Source: Paraburkholderia phytofirmans OLGA172
Lineage (GTDB): Bacteria > Pseudomonadota > Gammaproteobacteria > Burkholderiales > Burkholderiaceae
Reading direction: 5' to 3'
NCBI RefSeq assembly: GCF_001634365.1
Contig: NZ_CP014578.1
Coordinates: forward strand, 2,418,001-2,482,000
DNA length: 64,000 bases
A model generated the notes under the pieces. The model searched no databases, was not told the DNA's origin, and worked only from the letters and a program-made list of their open reading frames with translations. The position numbers and the translations under genes were made by a program. Positions 46,149-55,538 of this stretch are shown here, piece after piece (within the stretch, counting starts at the first letter, position 1; the number at the start of each line of letters is the position of its first letter).

Positions 46149-48689
46149 TCAGACGGTTTCGGCAACCACCGGAATCGAAGCGAGCTTCGAGCGCCGCTCG
46201 GCTGTCGTCGCGGGCCGGATCTGGCCGCGCTCCTCGACGAAGGCGACGTTACTGTCCGGCTCGCCACTGTTGACGAAGTGACGGAAGCGCTTGCGCGTTT
46301 CAGGATCGGTGACGGCTTTCTTCCATTCGCATTCGTAGGTTTCGACCACGTGCTGCATTTCCGCTTCGAGCTCCGCGGCCACGCCGAGGTGATCGTTGAC
46401 GACCACGTCGATCAGATAGTCGAGCCCGCCTTCGAGGTTGTCGCGCCACACGCTGGTGCGTTGCAGACGGTCGGCCGTGCGCACGTAGAACATCAGGAAG
46501 CGGTCGATGTAGCGCACCAGCGATTCCTTGTCGAGATCCGAGGCAAGCAATTCGGCATGGCGCGGCTTCATGCCGCCGTTGCCGCAGACGTAGAGATTCC
46601 AGCCCTTCTCGGTGGCGATGATGCCGACGTCCTTGCCCTGCGCCTCCGCGCATTCGCGAGTGCAGCCGGATACGCCGAACTTGATTTTGTGCGGCGTGCG
46701 CAAGCCTTTGTAGCGGTTCTCGAGTTCGATCGCGAGGCCCACCGAATCGCCGACTCCGTAGCGGCACCACGTCGAACCCACACACGACTTCACCGTGCGC
46801 AACGATTTGCCATACGCATGGCCCGATTCGAAGCCGGCCGCGATCAGTTCTTCCCAGATGAACGGCAGTTGCTCGACCCGCGCGCCGAACAGGTCGACCC
46901 GCTGGCCACCGGTGATCTTCGTATAGAGGCCGTATTTCTTCGCCACCTGACCGACCGCGATCAAACCGTCGGGCGTCACTTCACCCCCTGCCATGCGTGG
47001 CACAACGGAATAGGTGCCGCCGCGCTGGATGTTGGCGAGGTAGTAATCGTTGGTATCCTGGAGCGAAGCGTGCTCTTTCTTCAGCACGAATTCGTTCCAG
47101 CACGAGGCGAGGATGCTCGCCACAGCCGGCTTGCAGATGTCGCAGCCGAGGCCGTGGCCGTGCTTCTCCAGCAATTCGCCGAAGCTGCGCAAACCCTCTA
47201 CGCGCACGATGTGATACAACTCCTGGCGCGAATACGCGAAGTGTTCGCACAGGTGGTTGTTGACCGCGAGGCCCTGCTTTTTCATCTCCGCTTTCATCAC
47301 CTGCGTGACGAGCGGCACGCAGCCGCCGCACGAGGTGCCGGCCTGGGTCGCGCACTTCAACGCGCCGATGTCGGTCGCGCCCGCGCACACGGCGGCGCAC
47401 AGGTCGCCCTTCGAGACGTTGTTGCACGAGCAGATCTGCGCGCCGGCGGGCAATGCCTCGACGCCGAGCGCGGGTTTCGCCAGACCGTCGGACGACGGCA
47501 GGATCAGGAATTCGGGCGATGCCGGCAACTCGATCCGGTTCAACATCATCTGCAGCAGCGTGCCGTATTCGCTCGCGTCGCCGACCATCACGCCGCCGAG
47601 CAGATACTTGCCGCACTCGGACACCACCAGCTTTTTGTAGACCTGTTTGCGTTCGTCGCTGAACTGATACGCGCGGCTGCCCGGCGTGTTGCCGTGCGCG
47701 TCGCCGATGCTGGCGACGTCCACGCCCATCAGCTTCAACTTGGTGCTCATGTCGGCGCCGGCGAATTCCGCCGAGTCGCCGAGCAGTTGCTTCGCCACCG
47801 TGCGCGCCATGTCATAACCCGGCGCGACGAGGCCGAACAGTTGACCGTTCCACAACGCGCACTCGCCGATCGCATAGATGTGCGGGTCGCTGGTGCGGCA
47901 CGCGTTGTCGATCACGATGCCGCCGCGTTCGCCGAGCGCGAGGCCGCTCTCGCGTGCAAGGTCGTCACGCGGACGAATGCCCGCGGAGAACACGATCATG
48001 TCCGTGTCGAGGAAGCTGCCGTCGGCGAATTGCATGCGATGCGTGCCGTTTTCGCCGTCGACAATCGCCGAGGTGTTCTTCTGCGTGTGCACCGTCACGC
48101 CGAGTTCCTCGATCTTGGTGCGCAGCACGCGGCCGCCGCCTTCGTCGACCTGAACCGCCATCAGGCGCGGCGCGAATTCGACCACGTGTGTTTGCAGGCC
48201 CATGTCGCGCAGTGCCTTCGCGCATTCAAGACCGAGCAGGCCGCCGCCGACCACCGTGCCGGTCTTCGAGCGGGCGCCGCATTCCTGCATCGCTTCGAGG
48301 TCGTCGATGGTGCGGTAGACGAAGCAGTCGGCGCGTTCACGGCCTTGCACGGGAGGCACGAATGGATAGGAGCCCGTGGCGAACACCAGCTTGTCGTACG
48401 GTAGCGTCTCACCGGTCGATACCGTCACGGTGCGCGCGTCGCGATCGATCGCCACGGCTTTCGCATTCAGCTTCAGCAAGACGTTCTGGCGTTCGAAGAA
48501 GCCCGGCTCGACGAGCGACAGATCGTCCGCCGTCTTGCCTGCGAAGAATTCGGACAGATGCACACGGTCGTACGCCGGGCGGGATTCTTCGCACAGCACG
48601 GTGATATCGAGGCCGTGCGCCGCGTCTTGTGCGAGGCATTCGACCAGTTTGTGGCCGACCATCCCGTGACCGATAACGATGATTTTCAT
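46149..48689 (-). CDS. nirB: Assimilatory nitrite reductase large subunit
   Basis: 846 residues, full length for NirB. The N-terminal FAD/NAD oxidoreductase starts VIGHGMVGHKLVE and has a second dinucleotide fold GTVVGGGLLGLECAKAL. Next comes a BFD-like [2Fe-2S] domain (CSCNNVSKGDLC, then GTSCGGC). The C-terminal siroheme/[4Fe-4S] domain has VGSTWCRYGVGDS and the Cys ligands in SGCTRECAEAQGKD and YVCGNGG. It reduces nitrite to ammonia with NADH in the cytoplasm, normally with NirD. The start at 48689 is preceded by GAGGAAG. No nirD or nitrate reductase gene is next to it. Its expression is probably controlled by the sigma-54 promoter and leader terminator upstream. Confidence 0.96.
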   Translation of the reverse strand: MKIIVIGHGMVGHKLVECLAQDAAHGLDITVLCEESRPAYDRVHLSEFFAGKTADDLSLVEPGFFERQNVLLKLNAKAVAIDRDARTVTVSTGETLPYDKLVFATGSYPFVPPVQGRERADCFVYRTIDDLEAMQECGARSKTGTVVGGGLLGLECAKALRDMGLQTHVVEFAPRLMAVQVDEGGGRVLRTKIEELGVTVHTQKNTSAIVDGENGTHRMQFADGSFLDTDMIVFSAGIRPRDDLARESGLALGERGGIVIDNACRTSDPHIYAIGECALWNGQLFGLVAPGYDMARTVAKQLLGDSAEFAGADMSTKLKLMGVDVASIGDAHGNTPGSRAYQFSDERKQVYKKLVVSECGKYLLGGVMVGDASEYGTLLQMMLNRIELPASPEFLILPSSDGLAKPALGVEALPAGAQICSCNNVSKGDLCAAVCAGATDIGALKCATQAGTSCGGCVPLVTQVMKAEMKKQGLAVNNHLCEHFAYSRQELYHIVRVEGLRSFGELLEKHGHGLGCDICKPAVASILASCWNEFVLKKEHASLQDTNDYYLANIQRGGTYSVVPRMAGGEVTPDGLIAVGQVAKKYGLYTKITGGQRVDLFGARVEQLPFIWEELIAAGFESGHAYGKSLRTVKSCVGSTWCRYGVGDSVGLAIELENRYKGLRTPHKIKFGVSGCTRECAEAQGKDVGIIATEKGWNLYVCGNGGMKPRHAELLASDLDKESLVRYIDRFLMFYVRTADRLQRTSVWRDNLEGGLDYLIDVVVNDHLGVAAELEAEMQHVVETYECEWKKAVTDPETRKRFRHFVNSGEPDSNVAFVEERGQIRPATTAERRSKLASIPVVAETV

Positions 48690-48761
48690 GACCGCGGCTT
48701 CCTCAATGTGCTGGGCTCGAATCGCTGCCGAAGGGCTGCTGCGCGAAAGCGATTCCGGAAA

Positions 48762-48814
48762 TAAAAACGGCGTCCCGCGAACCCAGTCGATGACTGAATT
48801 CGGGGGACGCCGTT
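48762..48814 (-). terminator. Intrinsic terminator in the nirB leader (attenuator)
   Basis: On the minus strand, an 11-bp stem AACGGCGTCCC/GGGACGCCGTT encloses a 27-nt loop and is followed by TTTTTATTT. It lies between the sigma-54 promoter and the nirB start, about 75 nt before the ATG, so transcription should stop here unless read-through is induced. ANTAR-type antiterminators (NasR, NasT) act on such leaders in other proteobacteria. Confidence 0.82.
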
Positions 48815-48832
48815 GTCCTGACCTGTGCTGCG

Positions 48833-48857
48833 GCGAGCGCCATGTTGTTGCGCTCGC
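48833..48857 (-). promoter_or_regulatory. First leader hairpin of nirB mRNA
   Basis: GCGAGCGC-(9-nt loop)-GCGCTCGC, a perfect 8-bp stem just 5' of the terminator hairpin. The two-hairpin order is that of leaders recognised by ANTAR-domain RNA-binding regulators. The loop (AACAACATG) is longer than the classical hexaloop, so the match is not exact. Confidence 0.6.
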
Positions 48858-48890
48858 GACGGATCCACGTTGATCCGATGACAGGCTTAA

Positions 48891-48906
48891 TGCAAAGCTT
48901 GTGCCA
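48891..48906 (-). promoter_or_regulatory. Sigma-54 promoter of nirB
   Basis: TGGCAC-N5-TTGCA on the minus strand matches the -24/-12 consensus with the GG and GC at the required spacing. The predicted transcription start is near 48880, about 190 nt before the nirB ATG. It implies nitrogen control through an NtrC-type activator. Confidence 0.85.
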
Positions 48907-49054
48907 ACCGTGCAAAATTCCCACTGCAGCACCGTGGCACGGGGCCCGGCGGCGAATGGCACAGACGTGCCGTCAGTCCGGGGCGCAATACGTTTTGATG
49001 CAGCGAGGCACAGGGGTGGTGCGACGCAGCACTGCGCGCGTGCTTGAGCCCAGC

Positions 49055-49930
49055 CTAATCACCAAAGCCCAATTCGGCCTCGACCGCTTGCCCGACGCGC
49101 AGCCACGTTCCGGCGCCGCGCGCAACGACTGCATTGTTGCCGAACGTCAGCGCACCATTTCGCTGCGGATTCGCCCGGTAGAGGCTCATGGTGTCGGTGG
49201 GCTCGTTCGGCCAATCGGGATCGGGCGCGCCCTTCGCCTGATCGATGGTCGGCATCGGGCAGCGCGAGCACAGCTTGACCAGTTGCAACTGCACGGCCCG
49301 ATCCCCGGCTGCGTCGACATTCAGGCTCTCGACATAATCCTCTTCGTACGCATCGAGTCCCGTCAGTACGACGTTGGGGCGAAACCGGTCGATCGGAATC
49401 GACGGAGCGCCCTTACTGTTCAGGCGCCGGTTCAGATCGTCGAGCGAGGCCTGGCCGATCACCAGCAGCGGAAAACCATCGGCGAAATGCGTGGTGGCGC
49501 CGCCGACACTGCCGGTGTAGTCCGGATCGACAATCCGCGCGCGCTCGGGATTGAAGCGCAGAAGCCGCGCCGGCACGCCGAGAAACGCTGAAAACCAGGC
49601 GGCGCTTTCTTCGCCGGCGTCAAGCCCGTAGGCCGCGTCGTCCCAAACCACGGTTTGCACCGGTTGCGGCGCGCTGAGTCCGGCGGCGTCGAGCGGCGTG
49701 CGCAACTCGCTCATGCCCGGCGCGCGAATCACGAGATCACGTTCGCCGAGTTCGACATGGATCAGCGCCATGCGGGGATACGCGCGCTGTGTGAGCATCG
49801 CACCGCCCGGGTCGGTGACCATCCAGTATCGGTCGTATTCGAGGCCGGTGGCGAGCAGGCGTGCTTCATTGAGCGCAATGCCGGCGCAGGATTTGATCGG
49901 ATAGACAAAAAGCTCGCTGATGGTGGGCAT
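49055..49930 (-). CDS. MOSC domain-containing protein
   Basis: 291 residues. An N-terminal MOSC beta-barrel domain (ISELFVYPIKSCAGIALNEARL at 3-24, then YDRYWMVTD) precedes the MOSC domain with DRFRPNVVLTGLDAYEEDYV and the conserved Cys in VKLCSRCPMPTID near 218. MOSC proteins bind molybdenum cofactor or carry sulfur, as in the mARC/YcbX family that reduces N-hydroxylated compounds. The ATG at 49930 starts the barrel; the open frame to 50584 is antisense to glcG. It is upstream of nirB on the same strand but separated by the regulatory leader, so it is independently expressed. Confidence 0.9.
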   Translation of the reverse strand: MPTISELFVYPIKSCAGIALNEARLLATGLEYDRYWMVTDPGGAMLTQRAYPRMALIHVELGERDLVIRAPGMSELRTPLDAAGLSAPQPVQTVVWDDAAYGLDAGEESAAWFSAFLGVPARLLRFNPERARIVDPDYTGSVGGATTHFADGFPLLVIGQASLDDLNRRLNSKGAPSIPIDRFRPNVVLTGLDAYEEDYVESLNVDAAGDRAVQLQLVKLCSRCPMPTIDQAKGAPDPDWPNEPTDTMSLYRANPQRNGALTFGNNAVVARGAGTWLRVGQAVEAELGFGD

Positions 49931-50215
49931 GGTGTGGAGCGTGAGGAACACGCGATTTCTTGTGTTGATGCCCGATTGTAAAACGCTGCCACGCGTTGAA
50001 CGTCCTGCCTCGGCACGCCTGCTGAGCGAGGGTTTGCGCCGGGGGATTCCGAATCCGGCGGGATTCGGCGCGCTGCTTGAAACCGGCTGGGCCATGCGGC
50101 CGTTTCTTCCGGCCGCGCTTGGACGTAAAATCCCCAGGCGAAGCGCTCTGGCTAAAACAAGGCTGGCAAGTTTGCCTGGAAGCATCCCTACCGTAACCGA
50201 AACAGGAAATTGATT

Positions 50216-50620
50216 ATGCTGAGCAAACCCGTGTTGACCGTTGCCGAAACGACCCGAATCCTCGAAGCCGCCCGCGCGGAGGCCGAGAAGAACCAGTGGG
50301 CCGTCGCCATCGTGGTGGTCGACGATGGCGGTCACCCGCTCGGCATGCTGCGTCTGGACGGCAGCTCGCCGGCCAGTTCGTACATCGCGACGGAAAAAGC
50401 CCGCACTTCGGCGATCGGCCGCCGCGAAACCAAGGTATACGAAGACATGATCAACAACGGCCGCACCGCATTCCTGAGCGCGCCGCTGCAAGGCACGCTG
50501 GAAGGCGGCGTGCCGGTGATCGTCGACGGCCAGGTGGTCGGCGCGGTCGGCGTGTCGGGCGTGAAGTCGGATCAGGACGCGCAAATCGCCCGCGCGGGTA
50601 TTCAGGCAATCGCCGCTTAA
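50216..50620 (+). CDS. glcG: GlcG/HbpS family heme-binding-like protein
   Basis: 134 residues of the GlcG/HbpS (DUF336) family: [22 protein letters not shown], then [20 protein letters not shown] near 30, [12 protein letters not shown] near 58 and [32 protein letters not shown] near 96-127, read in pieces. AGGAAA precedes the ATG. It is 103 bp upstream of malate synthase G on the same strand, the same pairing as in glycolate (glc) operons, although the biochemical role of GlcG is unclear. Glycolate oxidase genes are not next to it here. Confidence 0.9.
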   Translation: MLSKPVLTVAETTRILEAARAEAEKNQWAVAIVVVDDGGHPLGMLRLDGSSPASSYIATEKARTSAIGRRETKVYEDMINNGRTAFLSAPLQGTLEGGVPVIVDGQVVGAVGVSGVKSDQDAQIARAGIQAIAA

Positions 50621-50723
50621 GTTCGCATTTCGCTCGAAATCCGTTCAAAGCGACGGCAATAAAAACGACGCACAACACGGACCGATGCCCCCTCATCGGT
50701 CCCATTCAAAGATGGAGCAGTCG

Positions 50724-52898
50724 ATGACTCAGATGAACCCGCGCGGTGGACTGCAAGTCGCCGCCAATCTCGACCAGTTCGTCGAAACCGAAGCCCTGCC
50801 CGGCACCAGTATCGACAGCGCCGCATTCTGGTCAGGTTTCGACGCCCTCGTGCACGAGCTGGCGCCCAAAAACCGTGCGCTGCTGGCCGAGCGCGACCGC
50901 CTGCAAACCGAACTCGACACCTGGCATCGCGCCAATCCGGGCCCGGTGCGCGATCTGCGCGCGTACCGCGCCTTCCTCGAAGGCATCGGCTACATCGTGC
51001 CGGTGCCGGCGAGCGTCAAAGCCACGACCGACCAGGTGGACACTGAAATCGCCGAACAGGCCGGACCGCAGCTCGTCGTGCCGCTGTCGAATCAGCGCTA
51101 TGCGCTGAACGCAGCGAACGCACGCTGGGGCAGCCTGTACGACGCGCTGTACGGCACCGATGCGATCCCCGAAACCAACGGCGCCGAAAAGCAGAAGGCC
51201 TTTAACCCGGTGCGCGGCGCCGCGGTGATCGCATATGCCCGCAAGTTTCTCGATCAGGCCGCACCGCTCACGAACGGCTCGCACGCCGACGCCACGCTTT
51301 TTAGCGTCGAAGGCGGCAAGCTCGTCGTCACGCTGAAGAGCGGCAAGACCGAACTGAAAGCGCCGGCGCAATTCATCGGCTATCAGGGCGATGCGAGCGC
51401 ACCGTCCGCCGTGCTGTTGAAGCACAACGGCCTGCACTTCGAAATCCAGATCGACGCGAACGATTCGATCGGCAAATCCGATTCGGCGCATGTGAAGGAC
51501 GTGCTGGTCGAAGCGGCGGTGAGCACGATCATCGACTGCGAAGACTCCGTTGCAGCAGTCGACGCGGACGACAAGGTCCAGCTCTATCGCAACTGGCTCG
51601 GCCTGATGAATGGCGACCTGGCGGAGGAAGTCACGAAGGGCGGCAAGACCTTCACGCGCCGTCTGAACGCCGACCGCGTGTACACCGCCGCGAACGGCAC
51701 AGCGCCGGTCGTGCTGCATGGCCGCTCGCTGCTGTTCATCCGCAACGTCGGCCATTTGATGACGAACCCGGCCGTGCTGACCAAAGACGGGCACGAGATT
51801 CCGGAAGGCATTCTCGATGCCGTCATCACGACGCTGTGCGCGCTGCACGACCGCAAGCACAAGCTGAATTCGCGCACCGGCTCGATCTATATCGTGAAGC
51901 CGAAAATGCACGGCCCGGCCGAAGTCGCGTTCGCGAGCGAGCTGTTCGCGCGCGTCGAAGACCTGCTCAAGCTGCCGCGCAACACGATCAAGATGGGCAT
52001 CATGGATGAGGAGCGCCGCACGAGCGTCAATCTGCTCGCCTGTATCGGCGAAGCGTCCGAGCGTGTCGCGTTTATCAACACGGGTTTCCTCGACCGCACC
52101 GGCGACGAAATGCACTCGGCAATGGAAGCCGGCCCGATGATGCGCAAGGGCGACATGAAGTCGAGCGCATGGATTACGGCGTACGAACGCAGCAACGTGC
52201 TGGTCGGTTTGAGCGCGGGCCTGCGTGGCCGCTCGCAGATCGGCAAGGGCATGTGGGCGATGCCCGATCTGATGCATGCCATGCTCGAACAGAAGATCGT
52301 GCATCCGAAGGCCGGCGCGAACACCGCATGGGTGCCCTCGCCGACCGCCGCGACGCTGCACGCGCTGCACTATCACCAGATCGACGTGCAGGCGATTCAG
52401 CAGGAACTCGAACGCACGGACTACTCGACAGTGCGCGACGAACTGCTCGACGGCCTGCTGACGATTCCGGTCGTCGCCGAGGCGAAGTGGAACGCGGACG
52501 AGATTCGCAGCGAAATCGAGAACAACGCGCAAGGCATTCTCGGCTACGTGGTGCGCTGGATCGATCAGGGCGTGGGCTGCTCAAAGGTGCCGGACATTCA
52601 CAACGTTGGCCTGATGGAAGACCGGGCGACGCTGCGTATTTCCAGCCAGCACATCGCTAACTGGCTGCATCACGGCGTGGTGACGCGCGAGCTGGTCGAC
52701 GAGACTTTCAAGCGTATGGCGAAGGTGGTCGACGAGCAGAACGCGGGCGATCCGCACTACAAGCCGATGGCGCCGGGCTTCGACACGCTGGCGTTCAAGG
52801 CCGCGCAAGCGCTGGTATTCGAGGGGCGCCAGCAGCCGAGCGGCTATACGGAACCGTTGCTGCATAAGTTCCGGCTGGAAGTGAAGAAGGAGCAGTAA
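50724..52898 (+). CDS. glcB: Malate synthase G
   Basis: 724 residues, the usual length of the monomeric G isoform, which condenses glyoxylate with acetyl-CoA to give malate. Landmarks are [29 protein letters not shown] near 275 (metal-ligand acids), [16 protein letters not shown] near 335 with the catalytic Arg, [15 protein letters not shown] near 430, the ITAYERSNV segment near 486, and the catalytic Asp region [32 protein letters not shown] near 622, read in pieces. GGAGCAG precedes the ATG at 50724. It follows glcG and ends before a strong terminator. Confidence 0.97.
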   Translation: MTQMNPRGGLQVAANLDQFVETEALPGTSIDSAAFWSGFDALVHELAPKNRALLAERDRLQTELDTWHRANPGPVRDLRAYRAFLEGIGYIVPVPASVKATTDQVDTEIAEQAGPQLVVPLSNQRYALNAANARWGSLYDALYGTDAIPETNGAEKQKAFNPVRGAAVIAYARKFLDQAAPLTNGSHADATLFSVEGGKLVVTLKSGKTELKAPAQFIGYQGDASAPSAVLLKHNGLHFEIQIDANDSIGKSDSAHVKDVLVEAAVSTIIDCEDSVAAVDADDKVQLYRNWLGLMNGDLAEEVTKGGKTFTRRLNADRVYTAANGTAPVVLHGRSLLFIRNVGHLMTNPAVLTKDGHEIPEGILDAVITTLCALHDRKHKLNSRTGSIYIVKPKMHGPAEVAFASELFARVEDLLKLPRNTIKMGIMDEERRTSVNLLACIGEASERVAFINTGFLDRTGDEMHSAMEAGPMMRKGDMKSSAWITAYERSNVLVGLSAGLRGRSQIGKGMWAMPDLMHAMLEQKIVHPKAGANTAWVPSPTAATLHALHYHQIDVQAIQQELERTDYSTVRDELLDGLLTIPVVAEAKWNADEIRSEIENNAQGILGYVVRWIDQGVGCSKVPDIHNVGLMEDRATLRISSQHIANWLHHGVVTRELVDETFKRMAKVVDEQNAGDPHYKPMAPGFDTLAFKAAQALVFEGRQQPSGYTEPLLHKFRLEVKKEQ

Positions 52899-52984
52899 AG
52901 GCTTCTTTGGCGGTGGCTTGGGTATAAGGCTCGATCTTTCGGGCCCGCCCGGGTCGCAGCCGAAAACCAGGCCGAAAAGAAAGG

Positions 52985-53015
52985 CGGGCGCCGGATGATG
53001 CGGCGCCCGTTTTTT
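52985..53015 (+). terminator. Intrinsic terminator after glcB
   Basis: CGGGCGCCG-GATGATG-CGGCGCCCG, a perfect 9-bp stem, followed by TTTTTT. It ends the glcG-glcB transcript about 90 bp past the stop. Confidence 0.93.
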
Positions 53016-53075
53016 AATTTGCGCGTTGCTGCTGCTTGAAGCTGTTGAAGCTGTTGAAGCGGCCTCTTATCCTTA

Positions 53076-53932
53076 GAGGGTGTTAGGCACTTTTGTTAAG
53101 GGTTGCAAAGTGAACAAGCATAAGCACGGAGAATACGACGAAATGCAAACCAGCCAAGGTTTCGGGCAATCGTTCGTAGTCTCTGGCCAGTCGTCGGAAC
53201 CGGTTGAGCCAGCCGAAGCTGCGCTCGACCACCCAGCGGCGCGGCAACAGCACGAAGCCCTTCTTCGCCTCCGGCAGCTTGATTACCTGAAGCTCAATCC
53301 CTTCGTCGAGTGCCGCCTGCGCAGGCTCTTCGCCGGTATATCCCTGATCGGCGAACGCCACCTTGACCGTCTGGCCCGTGGCCTGCTGAACCTGACGCGC
53401 CAGTTCTCCGACCTGCGCGCGTTCCTGTTCGTTGGCCGGCGTAACATGCACAGCAAGCAACTGCCCCAAAGTATCAACCGCCATGTGGACCTTACTGCCG
53501 CGTTTGCGTTTGTAGCCGTCGTAACCGGCGCGAGGCCCACTCTCGCATGTCGACTGCAGGGTCCGCCCGTCGAGAATGACCGCGCTGGGTTGACCACGGC
53601 GCTCCTGTGCGATCCGGATGATCGAACGCAGGTCATTCACCATCGCCTCGAAACAGCCTGCCTGAATCCAGCGTTGCGTCTGCTGGTAGACCAGTTCCCA
53701 CGGTGGAAAATCATTGGGCAACAAACGCCACGGCGCACCCGCACGTACGATCCAGCGCAGCGCGTTGAACATCTCGCGCAGTTCGTAGCGGCGCTGCGGC
53801 GCGTCTTTGTTCATCAAGGTCAGGTACGGAGCGGCGAAGTACCACTCTTCATCCGACACATCCGTTGGGTATGGCCTGCGGTTTTTCATTCCGCCAGGAT
53901 ACCAGGTCTAACTCAAAGTTCCTAACACCCTC
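53076..53932 (-). mobile_element. IS5-family (IS427-type) element, copy 2, 857 bp
   Basis: Same length, ends and encoded protein as the element at 10511-11367, in the opposite orientation. TA flanks both ends. Its right terminal base supplies part of the galU stop codon. It sits downstream of the glcB terminator, so it disrupts no gene. Confidence 0.93.
53083..53889 (-). CDS. IS5-family transposase (copy 2)
   Basis: 268 residues, identical over its whole length to the protein of copy 1: Asp107, Asp181 and Glu222 form the DDE triad, with the basic [10 protein letters not shown] segment near 126. The identity suggests recent transposition of one copy. Transcription runs away from galU, toward glcB. 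Confidence 0.95.
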   Translation of the reverse strand: MKNRRPYPTDVSDEEWYFAAPYLTLMNKDAPQRRYELREMFNALRWIVRAGAPWRLLPNDFPPWELVYQQTQRWIQAGCFEAMVNDLRSIIRIAQERRGQPSAVILDGRTLQSTCESGPRAGYDGYKRKRGSKVHMAVDTLGQLLAVHVTPANEQERAQVGELARQVQQATGQTVKVAFADQGYTGEEPAQAALDEGIELQVIKLPEAKKGFVLLPRRWVVERSFGWLNRFRRLARDYERLPETLAGLHFVVFSVLMLVHFATLNKSA

Positions 53933-54849
53933 TAAGCCGCTTCAGCCGTATATTGCGCCGGCACGCTGGCCTGCATATTCGCCTGCAGATACGATTGCAG
54001 ATACGCTTCGAAATCCGCTTTCACTTCCGGATGACGCAGCGCGAATTCAACCGTCGCCTTCAGGTAGCCCAGCTTGCTGCCGCAATCGAAGCGTGTGCCG
54101 AAGTAGCGGTACGCGAGAACCTGCTCTTCAGTCAGCAGCGATTGCACCGCATCGGTCAATTGCAGCTCACCGCCGGCCCCCGGCTTGAGCGCACGGATAT
54201 GCTTGAAGATGGTCGGCATCAGCACATAGCGGCCCACCACGCCGAGGTTCGACGGCGCCTTGTCCGGTGCCGGCTTTTCGACGATGCCCGACAGCTTGAT
54301 CACATTGTCTTCCCACTCGCGGCCGTCCACGACGCCGTACGAGCGGCTGTCTTCACGCGCGATGGTTTCGACGCCGATCACCGAGCTGTGATAGTGGTTG
54401 AACGTGTCCACGAGTTGGCTCATCACCGGCTTCTCGCTGTGCAGCAAGTCATCCGCCAGAATCACGGCGAACGGGCTGCCGCCCACCAGTTTTTCGGCGC
54501 ACAGCACCGCATGGCCCAGGCCGAGCGCTTCGGCTTGACGCACATAGAAGCAGTCGACGTTGGCCGGCTTGATGCTGCGCACGAGGTCGAGCAGCTTCTG
54601 CTTGTTGCGCGCTTCGAGCTCCGCTTCGATCTCGTAGGATTTATCGAAATGATCTTCGATAGCGCGCTTGCTGCGGCCCGTCACGAAGATCATCTCGGTG
54701 ATGCCGGCGGCAATCGCCTCTTCAACCGCGTATTGGATCAGCGGCTTGTCGACGATCGGCAGCATTTCCTTGGGACTTGCTTTGGTAGCCGGCAGGAATC
54801 GTGTCCCGAGGCCCGCTACGGGAAACACAGCTTTGGTGACTTTCAGCAT
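53932..54849 (-). CDS. galU: UTP-glucose-1-phosphate uridylyltransferase
   Basis: 305 residues, full length for GalU. The nucleotidyltransferase start VFPVAGLGTRFLPATKASPKEMLPIVDKP (in pieces, 7-35) holds the G-x-G-T-R uridine motif. VLCAEKLVGGSPFAVILADDLL near 108 has the metal Asp. GVVDGREWEDNVIKLSGIVEKP is near 172. It makes UDP-glucose for exopolysaccharide and lipopolysaccharide. The position beside bceS-, bceR- and bceQ-like genes matches bceT of the bce-II cluster. The stop codon is TAG, formed by the last base of the IS5 element plus the duplicated TA; the pre-insertion sequence would have read TAA. The start at 54849 is MLKVTKAVFP. Confidence 0.96.
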   Translation of the reverse strand: MLKVTKAVFPVAGLGTRFLPATKASPKEMLPIVDKPLIQYAVEEAIAAGITEMIFVTGRSKRAIEDHFDKSYEIEAELEARNKQKLLDLVRSIKPANVDCFYVRQAEALGLGHAVLCAEKLVGGSPFAVILADDLLHSEKPVMSQLVDTFNHYHSSVIGVETIAREDSRSYGVVDGREWEDNVIKLSGIVEKPAPDKAPSNLGVVGRYVLMPTIFKHIRALKPGAGGELQLTDAVQSLLTEEQVLAYRYFGTRFDCGSKLGYLKATVEFALRHPEVKADFEAYLQSYLQANMQASVPAQYTAEAA

Positions 54850-55151
54850 GGTAGGCATTCCCACATCGGTTAGAAATTAGTGTGTCGCGGGCCTGGCGGC
54901 CACTCGATGTCGCCGAAAAGACTAACAAAAAATTAATTCATTTCTGGCGTTATTTTTTCGATTCGAATAAATAAATCGATTCTCTTTCGTCATTCCCGAT
55001 CGTGGCCTTCATCAGGAAACAATTACGTAGCGGGATCGAATTATTTTCGGAAATCCCGAAAATTTTACGTATTCGGCGAAGCGGATATCGGCGAGCCTCA
55101 AACGGGTCCGGACGCGAATCGCGGACCCGCTCAGGCGCTCCCGGGCGCCGC
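54850..55151. other. AT-rich promoter region upstream of galU
   Basis: No gene. The part near 54920-55000 is strongly AT-rich, with TCGATTCGAATAAATAAATCGA-like partial symmetry near 54957, and probably contains the galU promoter. No clear -35/-10 pair could be chosen by eye. Confidence 0.4.
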
Positions 55152-55295
55152 TCATTCGTGCTCTTCGAGTTGAGGCAGCTTGCCTGGGTTGATCCGAAAA
55201 CGGCGGATCGGCTCGTTGCGCAGCGCCTCCCGGTAGGCGGAGGCGGCGACAAGGATCAGCAGCACGGCAATGCCGGCGAGTAAATGCAGGTTCAT
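55152..55295 (-). CDS. Small single-pass membrane protein, 47 residues
   Basis: Reads MNLHLLAGIAVLLILVAASA, then YREALRNEPIRRF, then RINPGKLPQLEEHE. Residues 3-20 form one hydrophobic helix and the rest is a charged cytoplasmic or periplasmic tail. GAGGTGAAG lies at ideal spacing before the ATG at 55295, and codon use is typical of the GC-rich neighbours, which supports real translation. It lies between galU and the acyltransferase in the exopolysaccharide region, reading toward galU with a 302-bp gap. I know no family; a small regulator or scaffold of the polysaccharide machinery is only a guess. Confidence 0.68.
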   Translation of the reverse strand: MNLHLLAGIAVLLILVAASAYREALRNEPIRRFRINPGKLPQLEEHE

Positions 55296-55453
55296 GACTT
55301 CACCTCAGGTCAAGAGAATCCGTGCCTTAAATTAGCACGAAAAAACCGGCAAATAATTCGCTGTAGCATGTGCTTATGCCCAATTACAATTCGTCACAAA
55401 ATCGCCATTTAATTCGATTCGATACGCAATTTTTTATGGATTTTTTTGCCTCC

Positions 55454-55499
55454 GTGGTGCACTAGCATGTGATGCACCACGGGCGCGTACGGCGCGCCC
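55454..55499 (+). promoter_or_regulatory. Two adjacent hairpins in the acyltransferase leader
   Basis: GTGGTGCA-(11 nt)-TGCACCAC at 55454-55480 is followed directly by GGGCGCG-(5 nt)-CGCGCCC at 55481-55499, about 40 nt before the acyltransferase start. There is no T-tract after them. They could be an mRNA leader structure, or an operator if transcription starts downstream. Confidence 0.4.
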
Positions 55500-55538
55500 G
55501 GCAATAAGCTATTTCTTCCTTCAGAATAAGGACCGCGC

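Noticed and set aside
46278..48404. 708-codon open frame on the plus strand
   Set aside because: Antisense to nirB with the same shadow composition; nirB is unambiguous.
50832..52532. 566-codon open frame on the minus strand
   Set aside because: Antisense to malate synthase G; Arg/Ala/Val-rich shadow without motifs.
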